A stretch of DNA of 64,000 nt from Luidia sarsii. Lineage: Eukaryota; Echinodermata; Asteroidea; Paxillosida; Luidiidae. Of this stretch, positions 52,141 to 63,880 are shown piece by piece (the stretch's first letter is position 1; every line of letters begins with the position of its first letter). Under the pieces are notes generated by a model. The model worked only from the letters and a program-made list of their open reading frames with translations. It did no database searches and had not been told where the DNA came from. A program made the position numbers and the translations under genes. The stretch is taken from positions 4,780,956 to 4,844,955 of the forward strand of contig OX465121.1 of the NCBI GenBank assembly GCA_949987565.1, in the 5' to 3' direction.

Positions 52141-52619
52141 TGGTAAACAATCCTTAGTAGTTGGACCTGAAAATTAATATTGAACTTGGAAATCTGAGAT
52201 GAAGATTTTCTTGGGAAATGGGTTAAGCTGCTCCGTGTGGGGAGATGGTTATCTGAAATTCAGGCTACATGTGCGATAAAAACAAAATTACATGTATATC
52301 CAAATGGCTAGATCTTACTTTGGCAAGTGTGGTTTGTGCGTGATATTGAAAGAGTGACTTCACGCCAAAGGCATGAGGTCGAAGGTGAGCACACAAGTTT
52401 TGGGTTTCTATTACCGGCATGTGCCGATTCTGTGTACAAACGTTCAATTGGTCGGGTACCTCGTGTTCTCCAATGGTGAACTAGCCTAGAGCAATCTTAG
52501 GACCCGGACCAAACATGTTGATAACGTCCGACATTATTTTGTTTCACTGAGCTCTGAGCTGAACCAAACCTACATTATCTTGTCAGAGAAGCAATTTGAT
52601 AATACTGATGTCAGAAAGT

Positions 52620-52795
52620 ACTTTGCAACAGTTCATATCACTTAAAAAAATGGAGTGCCCGACGTTTCGATCCTAGCAGGACCTTTCCCAATGACACAAT
52701 TGACAGAACCATGTATGCTGCCTTCGAGAAAGGTACTGCTAGGATCGAAACGTCAGGCCCTCCATTTTTTTTTCCACTTCAGTCATTGTTTAGTA
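52620..52795. repeat. H1 hairpin copy
   Basis: AAAAAATGGAGTGCCCGACG, TTTCGATCCTAGCAGGACC ... GGTACTGCTAGGATCGAAAC, GTCAGGCCCTCCATTTTTTT. The outer arm differs from other copies but still pairs. Confidence 0.85.
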
Positions 52796-52854
52796 ATAAT
52801 TTATAACGTATAACATTCATTCAGATGCTAACAACCAATTGTTGTAAAACTGGC

Positions 52855-52998
52855 ATACAGCAGTTCGAAGATAAGCTATACACACAATGGACGGTAAAAT
52901 CGTTGTGGTAAGCTTATGGGCGCACGGCACGTCAAACCAGAGGTCTCGGGTTCAAGTCCCGTTCCAGACCAAAATGTTCTTTACGATTTTTTTTTCCA
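52855..52998 (+). repeat. SINE S1 half-copy
   Basis: CAGAGGTCTCGGGTTCAAGT and CCCGTTCCAG (box B region), then a TTTTTTTTTCC tail. Confidence 0.65.
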
Positions 52999-52999
52999 A

Positions 53000-54075
53000 A
53001 TTGTTCAAAAGTTCCAAGATTTTGGAGGACGCTGCAGGGGGAGGGGTGGTAGGGCCTAAGCTTCAAAGATCGCTTGTACGTCCCTGAGCGTCGCTCTAAG
53101 ACATTAGACTGTCACACCGGGGGGAACGCGGACCCCAGACTCGGGCTGGTCCCCCGACGCCCCCCTTGCGTTTCGACCCTGCGTGTGACCCGCTGGTTCC
53201 CGCCGATTGGCCCCTGCGCTTGGAATTTATGGCACTGAGAACCTACGATGTTACAGGGCTACAGCATTTCTTTTTTCCTACTACTTATTCGGCGTTATTG
53301 GTCCGCAGGGGACATTCGGGTCTCGGCGCCGTTAATCATTGAGTGTCGTGTGGTATTGTTTCGACGACTTGATTGATTGCCCGTGGCGATAATTAAAAAT
53401 GTACGGTGCGGCATTTTTGTTAGCCCTTGGGGTGAAGATGGGCCCCCGGATTAAGCAAATGTCGGGCGTGTAAGCATGCTTGCATGCTATGGGTGGGTGG
53501 AGGTGTGGGTTGGTGCGTAGGTGGTTGAGTGGATGGGTGGATCGGTGGGTTAGTGCGTGGTTGGGTCGGTCGGTCGATCTTAGGTTTGAGGGTTGATCGG
53601 CTGGCTGCTTGCCAATCCTGCATCGAATTCTATAAAGTAACACTGGATTGTTTTACTCCTGGTTTCTGTTTAATCCCTCGAGGCATTCAAGATCAGCCGT
53701 TACTGCAGAACAGCGCCCCCAGCGGTGATACTGACTTTTTCCCCACCGCGCATAATGCACGAGCACGCCATGTTATACAGAACCTGTCAAGAGGAAAAAT
53801 GGTGTAGGGGCCAAAACAAAAAATACCCCACGGCTCGAATGATATATCCCAGTGGCAGAAGCAGGAATGTTTTAACATTTTTACGTCACCACCCCTTACC
53901 CCACCGCTCAAAAACTCTGGAGTTGTCACAAAATGTGAGCGCCGAAAGAAAATAATAATAATGGTGGGAGCGTTGGGAGTGTCGTGACATTTTGACACTT
54001 TGTACTATTGTGGTTCGGAGGCAACGCGGCCATTTATTTCAACCCTAAGAGCAGGAGAAAAAGTAAACAGACGCT
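53000..54075. other. Gene-free sequence
   Basis: GC-rich at 53100-53230 with an inverted CCAAT motif (CCGATTGGCCCC). No coding exon. A short GGGTGGATCGGTGGGTTAG run at 53490-53570 is a low-complexity remnant. Confidence 0.4.
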
Positions 54076-54079
54076 TGTC

Positions 54080-54435
54080 GGTCTTCTCTCTCTCTCTCTC
54101 TCTCTCTTCTCTCAAAACGTTGAGTTACCGGCTCTTTTCAGAGCCACACAGTCCGTCTGTAAAGAGATGTTGCAATAACGGTGTCACCGCAAACCTTCCA
54201 CTTGTTACTTCCACCGGCAAACCCTTGGCCTCGTCTTATCTTTTTATGTCTGTTTGTCTGTCTGTCTGCATGTCTGCCTCTCTCCTCCTCTTCCTCCCTC
54301 TACCTCTCTTTCCCCCTCTCTCCTATTTCTCTCTCCCCTCTCAGTCTCTCACTCTCTCTCTCTCCCCCTATCTCTCTCTCTCTCTCTCCCACTCTCTCTC
54401 TCTCTCTCCCTCTCTCTCTAGCCATCTCTCTCTAC
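54080..54435 (+). repeat. CT-rich tracts flanking an H2 fragment
   Basis: (CT)n at 54087-54110 and 54270-54430, with H2 sequence between (GAGTTACCGGCTCTTTTCAG, ACGGTGTCACCGCAAACC at about 54119-54197). Confidence 0.85.
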
Positions 54436-56990
54436 CCCCAGCAAACTCCGAGGAGGGACTACCCGTCAGCCGCCGACTAGCGGAGCCCGGTGGGCTGATC
54501 AGGGCCGTGATTTACGGCGGACGTCTCCGTCCAGACAATGGCCCAGTCGCCCGCTGGCGTGGCTCGTAAATCCACCAGCTCCGTGCACGGCATGCACATT
54601 TGAAGGGGAAGGTAAGTCCTATCTTTTCCCTTTAGTATACTTCACCTCTTTTCGGTTGAAGCATCGCTGTAGTGTAACCAACTCGTGTTTTAATGGGTCT
54701 CGTTGAGTCCAGTAATTAATTTCACTATAGAGGGCGCTGTCGTAAATGCTGATTGATCGGTTTGTCGAGCGCTGACTGACTCCTGTCCGTTGCCGTGTTA
54801 TGGCGTTCCATAATACGATGTTGGGACGCAATAATTGGCTATCGCGCGCAATATATCAGCCTGAGAGCTCCGTTTTCTGGGGAGGGGGGGGGGCTACAGT
54901 CATCTGTTGTCACACTCGAAGAAATGATCGCTTGTCCGATGAGTTATAAAGTGGAGGAATGTCGGTTAGGCTTGGCTGGGTGGCTGGATGGTTGAGGGTT
55001 GAATCTCCGGTGATGAAGAATCGCTCGAACGAAGTTTATGACCAGTAGCACAATCGGATGCTACGACAGTTGCCTTTAACGATTTATCAATCAATTTCAA
55101 TTTCACTCTCCACTTCTCCGCACGGCGTGCTAATCCATGATTGATAGCGCGTTAATGCCTCTTTTCCAGCAGACGCCATTATGCCAAATCAGGCCAATTT
55201 GGAAATTGGTAAAAGAAATCATCTGGATTATTTCGCACACAATGCGCCTCGTTGCAAACAAATTTAATGCACTGTGATCCAGCTCTCTCAAGTCGTCTCC
55301 GATTTCTGATAATTAGTGAGGTTTCGCAAGCGAACGGATACGGTTCGTGCAACGGATACGTCATCAATAATGACGTCACACGGTACTTGCTATGCGCTAA
55401 ACGTGCAGACGAAGCGAATATCTCGCATCGCCACACGTACGGAAGGAACGCGTAGGACAATTCGAATTTCCAGTAAATCATCTTTCCTTTTGTTATCCAG
55501 AAATAAGTTATCGATGTTAGGCGCTTTTTAATGTACCCCGTGTTGCCGTCCAAGCCGAATTTCTGCCAGGATTTTGGGATGCACCCCTCCACTTTTACAG
55601 CGAAATAAGGCCACATTTAAAGCCAGATATGTTCCAAATTACATACCAAATAGAAGAGCGAACCCCCAGGTTGTCTTAAGCTTCACTTACTCTACAATTG
55701 TATTAGCTAATTAGCCTTCAAAGACCCCTTATTAAAAACAAGTTTGTGGGTCGAATTACGTTATGATAATCAGCTCGGCGGGGGCCATCTTGGATGGAAT
55801 TAGTGTGCTGCAGCCCTGAGGGCGCTCTATCTTATAGCGCCCTGCAAGGAGGAGTATGTAGGGGGTTGTAAGAAAAGTCGCCCGAAAGCCCTCGACGATT
55901 AGCGGGCCTCGTAATCGTTTGTTTTCTCAGATGGGGGCTGGCGGGAAAAAACCTGCCCGCACTTGGACAAACGAAGCATGTTTACGAGTATGTGCAGGGA
56001 GGGGGGGGGGGGGGGGTGATTTGGCTGTGGGCCAGAAAAAAAAAGGCGGGGGTTATCCGAGTACGACACGGTATTAGACTAGGGTCCTTTCCCAAAACCC
56101 GGCTTAGGCTTCGGCTCCGGCTGCGTCTCTGTTATCCAAAAGCTGAAAACAAAGGTTGGAGTTCTTTGTTGCAGGCAGAACGACCGTGAGAATCATAGAC
56201 ATAACTCTAGACGGACGATAGCGGGTGCCAGACTGTTAATGCCAGGGAGGCGGCCATCTTTGCAAAAGCATGAGCGGAAGAAAAGGGCGCCGAAAATTTG
56301 AACGCGCGTCACGTCACAACGGTGCTCTTTACTTCTTCTCATACTTTGACGCCAGGCTAGTCGGGCCCCGTGGCAGTAGAGTATCCTGACGTCGTTTCTA
56401 ATAGACGCAGGAGGCTTCGGTCATATTGATCTTACTCGTTATATAACAGGCATCGAATGTTTGGCACCAGTGTCATGGTGAATACGTGACGGTTTTTTTT
56501 GGATCAGATTACCATTAATTAAGAGCTAAAACCTTCGCAGGATTTCTTTTGGGAATGTTTAATTGTTTAACACAAACTGTGGCAATCTTTTGACCTTTAC
56601 CAATGTCGTATAGGGCCTAGATTAGTGAGCTTGACCACATTAGTTTGCGGCGACACCGTGTTGAGTTGAGCCCTGCCTTCGGTCGGTGGGGTTCTGAGGG
56701 GGACCGAGGGACTGGACTCGTGGTCCGACCTCCTTCGTAGACAAGACCGCGGTCGTGCACCGGCCGGGCATTGTCGGCAGCGCCGTTGGTCGGTCCCGGT
56801 CCACCGGGGCACAGGTGCCGGGTAACTGGCCGGGTAATTGCTCTCCCGGGTACCCCGACCGGTAATTGGTCCCCAATTATTATTAATACCTGATGACCCT
56901 AAACGCCAGCGCGTCCGCTGCCGTCAAGCCGCTTCCCACGCATGGCTCTCGCGTGCGTATACGTAAAAAAGGCAAAAACTGTGTGAATTT
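54436..56990. other. Gene-free sequence with small repeat remnants
   Basis: No exon recognised. An M2 fragment lies at 56085-56165 (CCTTTCCCAAAACCCGGCTT). An M1 end is at 56575-56620 (CTTTACCAATGTCGTATAGG). A G-run lies at 55998-56018. Confidence 0.4.
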
Positions 56991-57225
56991 AGAGGAGGAA
57001 AGAGAGAAAAGGGGGAAAGAGGGAGAGGGAGGGAGAGGGAAAGGGAGAGGGAGAGGGAGAGAGGGAGTGAGGGAGAGAGGGAGTGAGAGAGTGAGGGAGA
57101 GAGGGGGGAGGGAGTGAGGGAGAGAGGGGGTGAAGGAGTGAGGGAGAGGGAGATAGGAGGAGAAGGGAGATAGGGAGATGGGGTGGAGAGAGAGAGAGAG
57201 AGAGAGAAGGAGTTCGGGGCAAAAG
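56990..57225. repeat. Polypurine GGGAGAG tract
   Basis: About 220 bp of A/G-rich low-complexity sequence on the plus strand. Confidence 0.9.
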
Positions 57226-57724
57226 CCACACGAAACAAAACAACACTAAACAAACAGGGTCACTGTTCGGACAAGAGGTAGGGGCCTATCCGCGGTCAAC
57301 GGGTTGAACGTTACTCAAGGGACCCCGAATAGAGAACAAAATTTAATATTAAAAACACGTCGAAAATCTATGGCATTTGGGCGATAAAAAAAATGGAATC
57401 AGAAGCGAATAAAAAACGACACCTTTCTCGAGCTAATTCAAATTATGGGGGAGAAGTTCGCCAGTCGAACGGACCATGGACCTACTGAAATAGTTTCAAT
57501 AACTTCACGGACGATCAAAGCACTACCGAAGCTCCTCGTGACGGATACCGCGAGGAAGGGAAATCAGGTTAACTACGGCACTTGAGATCTTCTGTAGCCA
57601 TGATTGTGTGACGCAAACAGGCGCTGTTCTTAATAATTATGGCGATGCACAGCACGCAGCGCCCTCCATTGTCAGCCGATACTGCACTTGGAAGATGTAC
57701 ATGTATGCGTCGGAATGCGCTCGT

Positions 57725-58048
57725 TAAAGGCACAATACAACACTGGGAAGATCGGAAAACATCGATGTCCACAGATTCCCTTCTAATTTACAGAGTTTGT
57801 AGATGGTCATGATAGAATCCTTATGTTGAAATCTTGCGGTCTGGGATGCTGTACTTCTCGAGAAATCTTCACTCAAACATCGACAAATAGTTTTTACTCG
57901 CGAGTAATAAACAATATTTCAGTATTTCAATAAACAATATTTCAGTGCTAGGTTTCTACCATAACCATCTTTAAACAGTATGAGTTTCATGTAAATCTGT
58001 GATCATTTCTGCTTTTCGATCTTACCGATGTTGTGTAGGGGCTTTAAT
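57725..58048. repeat. Diverged M1 MITE copy
   Basis: Left AAAGGCACAATACAACACTGG and right CCGATGTTGTGTAGGGGCTTT keep the inverted ends. The interior shares CATAACCATCTTTAAACAGT-type sequence. More diverged than the copies at 3655 and 39555. Confidence 0.7.
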
Positions 58049-58489
58049 AAGAACCGTACTTGAGATCGTCTCAAGCAATGTGTGGGGCAAGCAAGCATCT
58101 GTACTTCTGTATACCAGATTCTGCACTTGGAGGATTGTATGCGTTGGTATGCTCTCGTTACATTGTTATGTTGTACACGGAGGACTTGAATAGTCTGGGG
58201 CAGCGTGACAGGGGGAGGGGGGATGTCAATCACAGTGCACGCGATGACAGATATGAATTTATAATCCGCGTAAGGACAGGACAAACACGGAGTTACGCAA
58301 GCCTCTTCACGCATGTTTGTACGATTATAGGGCCATGGGAATAGCGCCGTTGGGTTTTTGTCCCGCGGGCTGCATACCGCGGCCCGGTGGTGGTCGTTGC
58401 GTTTGCGTTTGAGATTTTCATCGGTCCGAAGTTTGGGGTGCCAGAGGGGGCAGGGGGAGGGGGGTGAAGCAGAAGTCTCTCGCTCCCTT

Positions 58490-58985
58490 TTTCCTGTCTG
58501 TCTTGGTCTCTATCTTCCTTACCCCTCTCTCCTCTCTCTCCTTCCTCTCTTCACCCACATGATTCACCTCTCCCCCTCTCTCACTCCGTATCCACTATCT
58601 CCTTTCCTCCTTTTTCTCTCTTCCCTCTCTCCTCCTTCCCACTTTCACTTTGTTTGTCAGACTCACTTCTCTCTTCCTTGTTTTCCGGACAAAAGTGCGT
58701 GCAAAATACACATTTATGCGTTTGTCGGTCTGTGGCCTATTCGTTTGACTAAAAAAAACACATAACATGTGTATCCCTCTCTCTCTCTGTCTGTCTCTCT
58801 CTCTCTCTCTGTCTCTCTCTGTCTGTCTCTCTCTCTCGCTGTCTCTCGCTCTCTCTCTCACTATCCTCCCTTTTGCTCCCTCACCTCTCTCTCCTCCCTC
58901 CCTATCTCTCTCTTTCTCTCCCCTTGCCCTCTCTCCTTCCCTCTCTCTCCTCCTCTCTCCCCTCTCCCCTCTTCCGGTCTCTTGT
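58490..58985 (+). repeat. CT-rich low-complexity region
   Basis: Two pyrimidine blocks (58495-58640 and 58775-58985) around a short unique segment. Confidence 0.9.
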
Positions 58986-59164
58986 ATCACTCACCATAGT
59001 GTGTCATTGCTCTATGCTCTCAATCCGGCACGCTTTCCCTGACTCTCCCGTCCATCAATGGTTAAATGAAGCGTGCACGGTAAGCGCCACTGATGGAGAA
59101 GTACTCACAGTTTCGGGTTAGGTAACGGCGGGAATCTAATACACTCATCTGTCTGTCCCTTTAA

Positions 59165-59345
59165 TAAAGGTGAAAGGAAGAAAGAGAGATCGAATGAGAG
59201 AGACAGAGAGAGAGAAGAGAGAGAGAGAGAGAAAGAGAGAGAAAGAAAGAGAGAGAGATTAAAGAGAGAGAGAGATATAGAGAGAAAGAAAGAGAGAGAT
59301 TAAAGAGAGAGATATATAGAAAGAAAGAGAGAGATATAAAGAGTG
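59165..59345 (+). repeat. GA-rich low-complexity region
   Basis: GAGAGAAAGAAAG-type sequence with a duplicated AGAGATTAAAGAGAGA. Confidence 0.9.
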
Positions 59346-59349
59346 AGCA

Positions 59350-61200
59350 AGACAACGACGTCTCGTGTTTTGTGTAGCCACGTGCTCTGGAAGTTCTCAT
59401 CGTGAAGAGTACTAGTTGTAGTACAAGAAAATCCACTTCCCATTCAAGCCTTTCACCTCTAGCTCTGTGCACAGCCACACTGGCCACCTCCTATCCTATG
59501 TCCCGGCCTTCGAATTGCCGGAGACTGGCGGCTCTCATTCAAAGCCGAAAGAAAAGAAAAGGGATCATTTTAATTCGGCCCCGAGATTACAGGGTGAAAG
59601 TTGTTCGCCTGCTCGCTGGCCGCTTCAATGAGGGGGTCGGGACGGGCCCCGCTCGGCGTGAAAGGGTCCAATTCTGAGCGGCATTCTCCTCGATCGACGA
59701 CGCAAACATCGCGTTGTATCTCTACTGATTACTCACGTCACGTGGAATTCACTGTAAATCGTGCACCAGTCGCCGGCTGAATCGTGCGGTGGGGCGGTTT
59801 TATTCTCCTTCCCTTGTCAACAAACTGGGACGACAGTGTTTAGCTCGTACGTCGCACAAAAGAGAGAAGAGTGAGCTAGGGAGGGAGTAGGGGGGCTCAT
59901 TAATCCCCCCAGCTCGGAGGAGAAGGCACGTTGAATGCTGTGTCGTTCCGTGGGTTGCTGTCCCTTTAGCCTTGCGGTCAACGCCATGCGGAGATGCAAC
60001 ACACTATTAAGACCCTACATTTTGCACAAATCCAAACTTAGACCTGACCAATTTTGTATAAAGTAACTTACTCTAATTAAAGTCAATACCTTTTAGGGTT
60101 TTTGTGGGATTATTTATTCCCCTAATTTTTGTGGCTACTAATTTTAATTTTAAGGGGCGCTACTACTCACACTAGTTTGTCCTTCCACGGAGACAGTCCC
60201 TGTGTAGGAGCAAACACTAACAATTCAGGTCCTGCTCCGTGTCAGGGCAAACTAAGTAAGGAGATGAGAAAATCTGATGTCTGGGCACTAGGGAGTGCTG
60301 GGTGCTGGTCTGGCTGCATCGGCATCTTGGTCCAGAGTGAGCAAGGATGTGTATGTGTGCTCCTTGGGCTTTTTACTTGTGGTTAAGACTCTTTGTTATA
60401 ATGGGGGTTTTTGGATAATAGTTGTGGAACTGCAGGGTCTTGGCTTTTGTTATTTAAACCACCCTGGGCAGGTGGAGTAGGTGCTTGTCAGCACCTGGAT
60501 AATGAATTCCCTACAACCTGTAACAGATATGCTCTGAACTTCCAGCGCTTGGAATTCTGCCCCTTTTCATGCAAAGTGGAATTTTGTATGAATTTCCAAC
60601 GGTCGTTTTAAAACGACTTTTGGAGAAAATCAGACATACTTACCAGCCTTAAAGCCCCTGCACACCATTCGCACAAATCCAACATGGTCCATTCGTAATT
60701 TACCGACGACTGTTTCGAGATTTACTCGCGATTTTCCGGTTTAGACCTGTTGAAAGCACTAGCAGGACCTTTCTCAAAGGCAGAGTGCTGCGTGGACTGT
60801 TAGTGGCGGTGGTGACGGTGGAGGTGTTGGCGGTGGTGGTGCGTGGGGTTAAGTGGGGTAGGGGACGAGGGGTAGGGGGTGGGTGGGTGGTTGGGCGGGG
60901 GGGGGGTTCAGAACCCTTTGTGTGCGCCGATTCACCCCAGGGGGCCGCCATAAACAATAGCCAGGCCCTTGTGGTCGATCGTAGAGTCATTAGCCGGAAT
61001 TTATGGAGCTACAGGTGAGAAAATGAAATGGCGCGGGAAATCACCCTTGATCGTAATTTTTTTTTTTGAGGGGGGAGGCGAAGGAAAGGGTGGACCAGGG
61101 GCGATGCCTCGATCGATATGTGGCATGTTTCCTCGAGAGAGAAGACGGAAGAACAAGCTGGGTGCCAGGCCTTCGTGTGATGGCAATAATCAGACAGAGT
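59350..61200. other. Gene-free sequence
   Basis: No coding exon recognised. A short GGTGGTGGT/GGGGTA run lies at 60800-60905, with a H1-type fragment (CTAGCAGGACCTTTCTCAAAG) at about 60760-60782. Confidence 0.4.
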
Positions 61201-61208
61201 CCATGCAG

Positions 61209-62335
61209 TGAAGTCTGGGTCTCGGTCTTGGGCATTGAGGTCTCTGTCTTGGGCATTGAGGTCTCGGTCTTGGGCATTGAGGTCTCGGTCTTGGGCATTG
61301 AGGTTTCGGTATTGGGTATTGGGGTCTCGGGCATTGAGGTCTCGGTCTCGGTCTTGGGCATTGAGGTCTCGGTCTTGGCCAATGAGGTCTCGGTCTTGGG
61401 CATTGAGGTCTCGGTCTTGGGCATTGAGGTCTCGGTCTCGGGCATTGAGGTCTCGGTCTTGGCCAATGAGGTCTCGGACTTGGGCATTGAGGTCTCGGTC
61501 TTGGGCATTGAGGTCTCGGTCTTGGGCATTGAGGTCTCGGTCTTGGGCATTGAGGTCTCGGTCTTGGGCATTGAGGTCTAGGTCTTGGGCATTGAGGTCT
61601 CTGTCTTGGGCATTGAGGTCTGGGTCTTGTGCATTGAGGTCTCGGTCTTGGGCATTGGGGTCTGGGTCTTGTGCATTGAGGTCTGGGTCTTGTGCATTGA
61701 GGTCTGGGTCTTGGGCATTGAGGTCTCTGTCTTGGGCATTGAGGTCTCGGTCTTGGGCATTGAGGTCTCGGTCTTGGGCATTGAGGTATGGGTCTTGGGC
61801 ATTGAGGTCTCTGTCTTGGGCATTGAGGTCTCGGTCTTGGGCATTGAGGTCTCGGTCTTGGGCAATGAGGTCTCGGTCTTGGGCATTGAGGTCTCGGTCT
61901 CGGGCCTTGAGGTCTGAGTCTTGGGCATTGAGGTCTGGGTCTTGGGCATTGGGGTCTCGGTCTTGGGCATTGAGGTCTCGGTCTTGGGCATTGAGGTCTC
62001 GGTCTTGGGCATTGAGGTCTCGGTCTTGGGCATTGAGGTCTCAGTCTTGGGCATTGAGGTCTGGGTCTTGGGCATTGAGGTCTCGGTCTCGGGCATTGAG
62101 GTCTGAGTCTTGGGCATTGAGGTCTGGGTCTTGGGCATTGGGGTCTCGGTCTTGGGCATTGAGGTCTCGGTCTTGGGCATTGAGGTCTCTGTCTTGGGCA
62201 TTGAGGTCTCTGTCTTGGGCATTGAGGTCTCGGTCTTGGGCATTGAGGTCTCTGTCTTGGCATTGAGGTCTCGGTCTTGGGCATTAAGGTATGGGTCTTG
62301 TGCATTGAGGTCTCGGTCTTGGGCACTTAGGTCTT
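61209..62335. repeat. 21-bp minisatellite, about 53 units
   Basis: Plus-strand unit GGGCATTGAGGTCTCGGTCT plus T. Common variants are TCTCTG, TCTGGG and TCTGAG. A few units are shortened (CGGGCATTGAGG) or read GGCCAATGAGG. Because 21 is a multiple of 3 and the unit lacks stops, long frames stay open on both strands; on the minus strand one frame repeats the heptapeptide MPKTETS. No flanking exon, promoter or splice context supports translation. Confidence 0.95.
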
Positions 62336-62639
62336 GATCTCGGTATTTAATACAGACGCCGGTTTCTCTGACACAACAATTAGAGTCTTCAAGGAGACAA
62401 ACATTTTTATTGTTTAGGAGAATTAGTTTATTTTTTGATCTTCTTTATCTCCAACATCATCTAATAGTCCGTTTAATATTAATATTACAACATATAATTT
62501 AATTAAAATATTCGATATCATTTTTTTTCGCTTCCCCTTTAGAAGGTAGTGTAGGCTACGCTACGAGTCCATCTTGATATTACTTTGTACATCGGACTGG
62601 ACAGGATTACTTAGGAGCTCTTTGGCTAAACGGATCGAT

Positions 62640-62785
62640 CTCATTGAGGGGTAAACGCGGCAGCCATCTTTGCCCGCACTAGAGCGCATGCGCATCCGCG
62701 ACAGACTGGCGCCATCGTCTGGACTCGGAACGCACCCGTTGCACGTGGGTGCGGCACGGTCGTCAGGACACCAGACAAAGCAGGC
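62640..62785. promoter_or_regulatory. Promoter-like patch with NRF1-type palindrome
   Basis: GAGCGCATGCGCATCCG at about 62682-62698 holds a full NRF1 site. GCAGCCATCTTTGCCCGC at about 62660 is YY1-like. CpGs are frequent relative to surrounding A/T-rich sequence. No adjacent coding exon is seen, so the gene would lie outside the window or have a distant first coding exon. Confidence 0.4.
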
Positions 62786-63880
62786 TCCTGCGTTTGGACG
62801 GGCTATCATTTATCATTAAGAATTTTCATTAACATTACTATCATTTAGGATGAATAACAATTTTTTTTTGTCGAACAATTTCATTACATGAATCTACTTA
62901 AATTTCTTAGTACAGACTACGGACTACTGGATTTTTTTTGCTTGTACGTTATCGTCTACGTGTGATGCTACAGTACAGTGGGGTGGTAGCCTGGAACATA
63001 CCACTCTGGCCTAGGGGTGATGTCTACATTTTCAACGGAGGGATGGTTGTTCCAGGCTAATCGGTAAATTCAGCTTCTGAAAGGAAAAGACAATCATCAC
63101 CAAAGGACCCCTCCAAGCTCAACGAGGGAACCGAGTCTCGCTCACTATGCCGATTAATCTTTTGTTCTTGTATTTATTCACTGGTAACCCCTTCACTGGT
63201 AACGCCAATGATCAGCTCTCGTAAAAAAAACTCACCCTCCTAAACCCCCACCTACTCCCCCCCCCCTCTTCGGCAGAAGATCAACGTGGCAGCCGCCCGC
63301 CAATTGGACGGCTGCCAATAGTTCGGCGGGTCCATTCGCAAGGAGGGGGGTGTGTGTTCAACTCAGGGCTGAGAACCAATCCCCACTCCCCATCCCTGCG
63401 ACCTCGTGACCCCCGGTGAGCCGCTTCAGAAACTGAACCAGTAAATTTTGTCCTAATCTAGTAACCAAAAAAAAAAGTCCACTACCGTTCTACAATAATA
63501 ATCGTGGAAGAACTGTATATATATTATATAAAAATGTACAGTGGCGTCTAAGTGGTAAAAAAAAACCGAGGAAGAGGAAAAACGAAAGAACCAGACGGAA
63601 AGCGGACAGTCTCGCTCTTAGCTAAGTGCAGGACGAGGAAGATTTCCATTGAGTAAACAAAAATTGATTAAGATGTCAAGAGTGTGTACAAAGGTGGGTT
63701 AAGGCACGGTGATTCAAGTCAAGAGTCGTCTCCGTTTTCTCCTAATGCATAGGACCACAGCGCATGACGTATACCAACGGTGGATATGTCAAAACCGAAG
63801 TGTGAAATTAACACCGCGTGGGGTTAACGCTAACACCAACTCGGGACTGGCACGCACTGCGTGGTGTCGGTTTTGACTTT
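62786..63880. other. Gene-free sequence
   Basis: No exon or clear repeat. CCTACTCCCCCCCCCC-type homopolymer runs at about 63250-63270. Confidence 0.4.

Noticed and set aside
54000..54569. 189-codon frame with Leu/Ser-rich middle
   Set aside because: Spans (CT)n tracts and an H2 repeat. No splice sites, no family resemblance.
62561..62809. 82-codon minus-strand frame over the promoter-like patch
   Set aside because: No signal peptide, domain or splice sites. CpG-rich sequence readily gives such frames.
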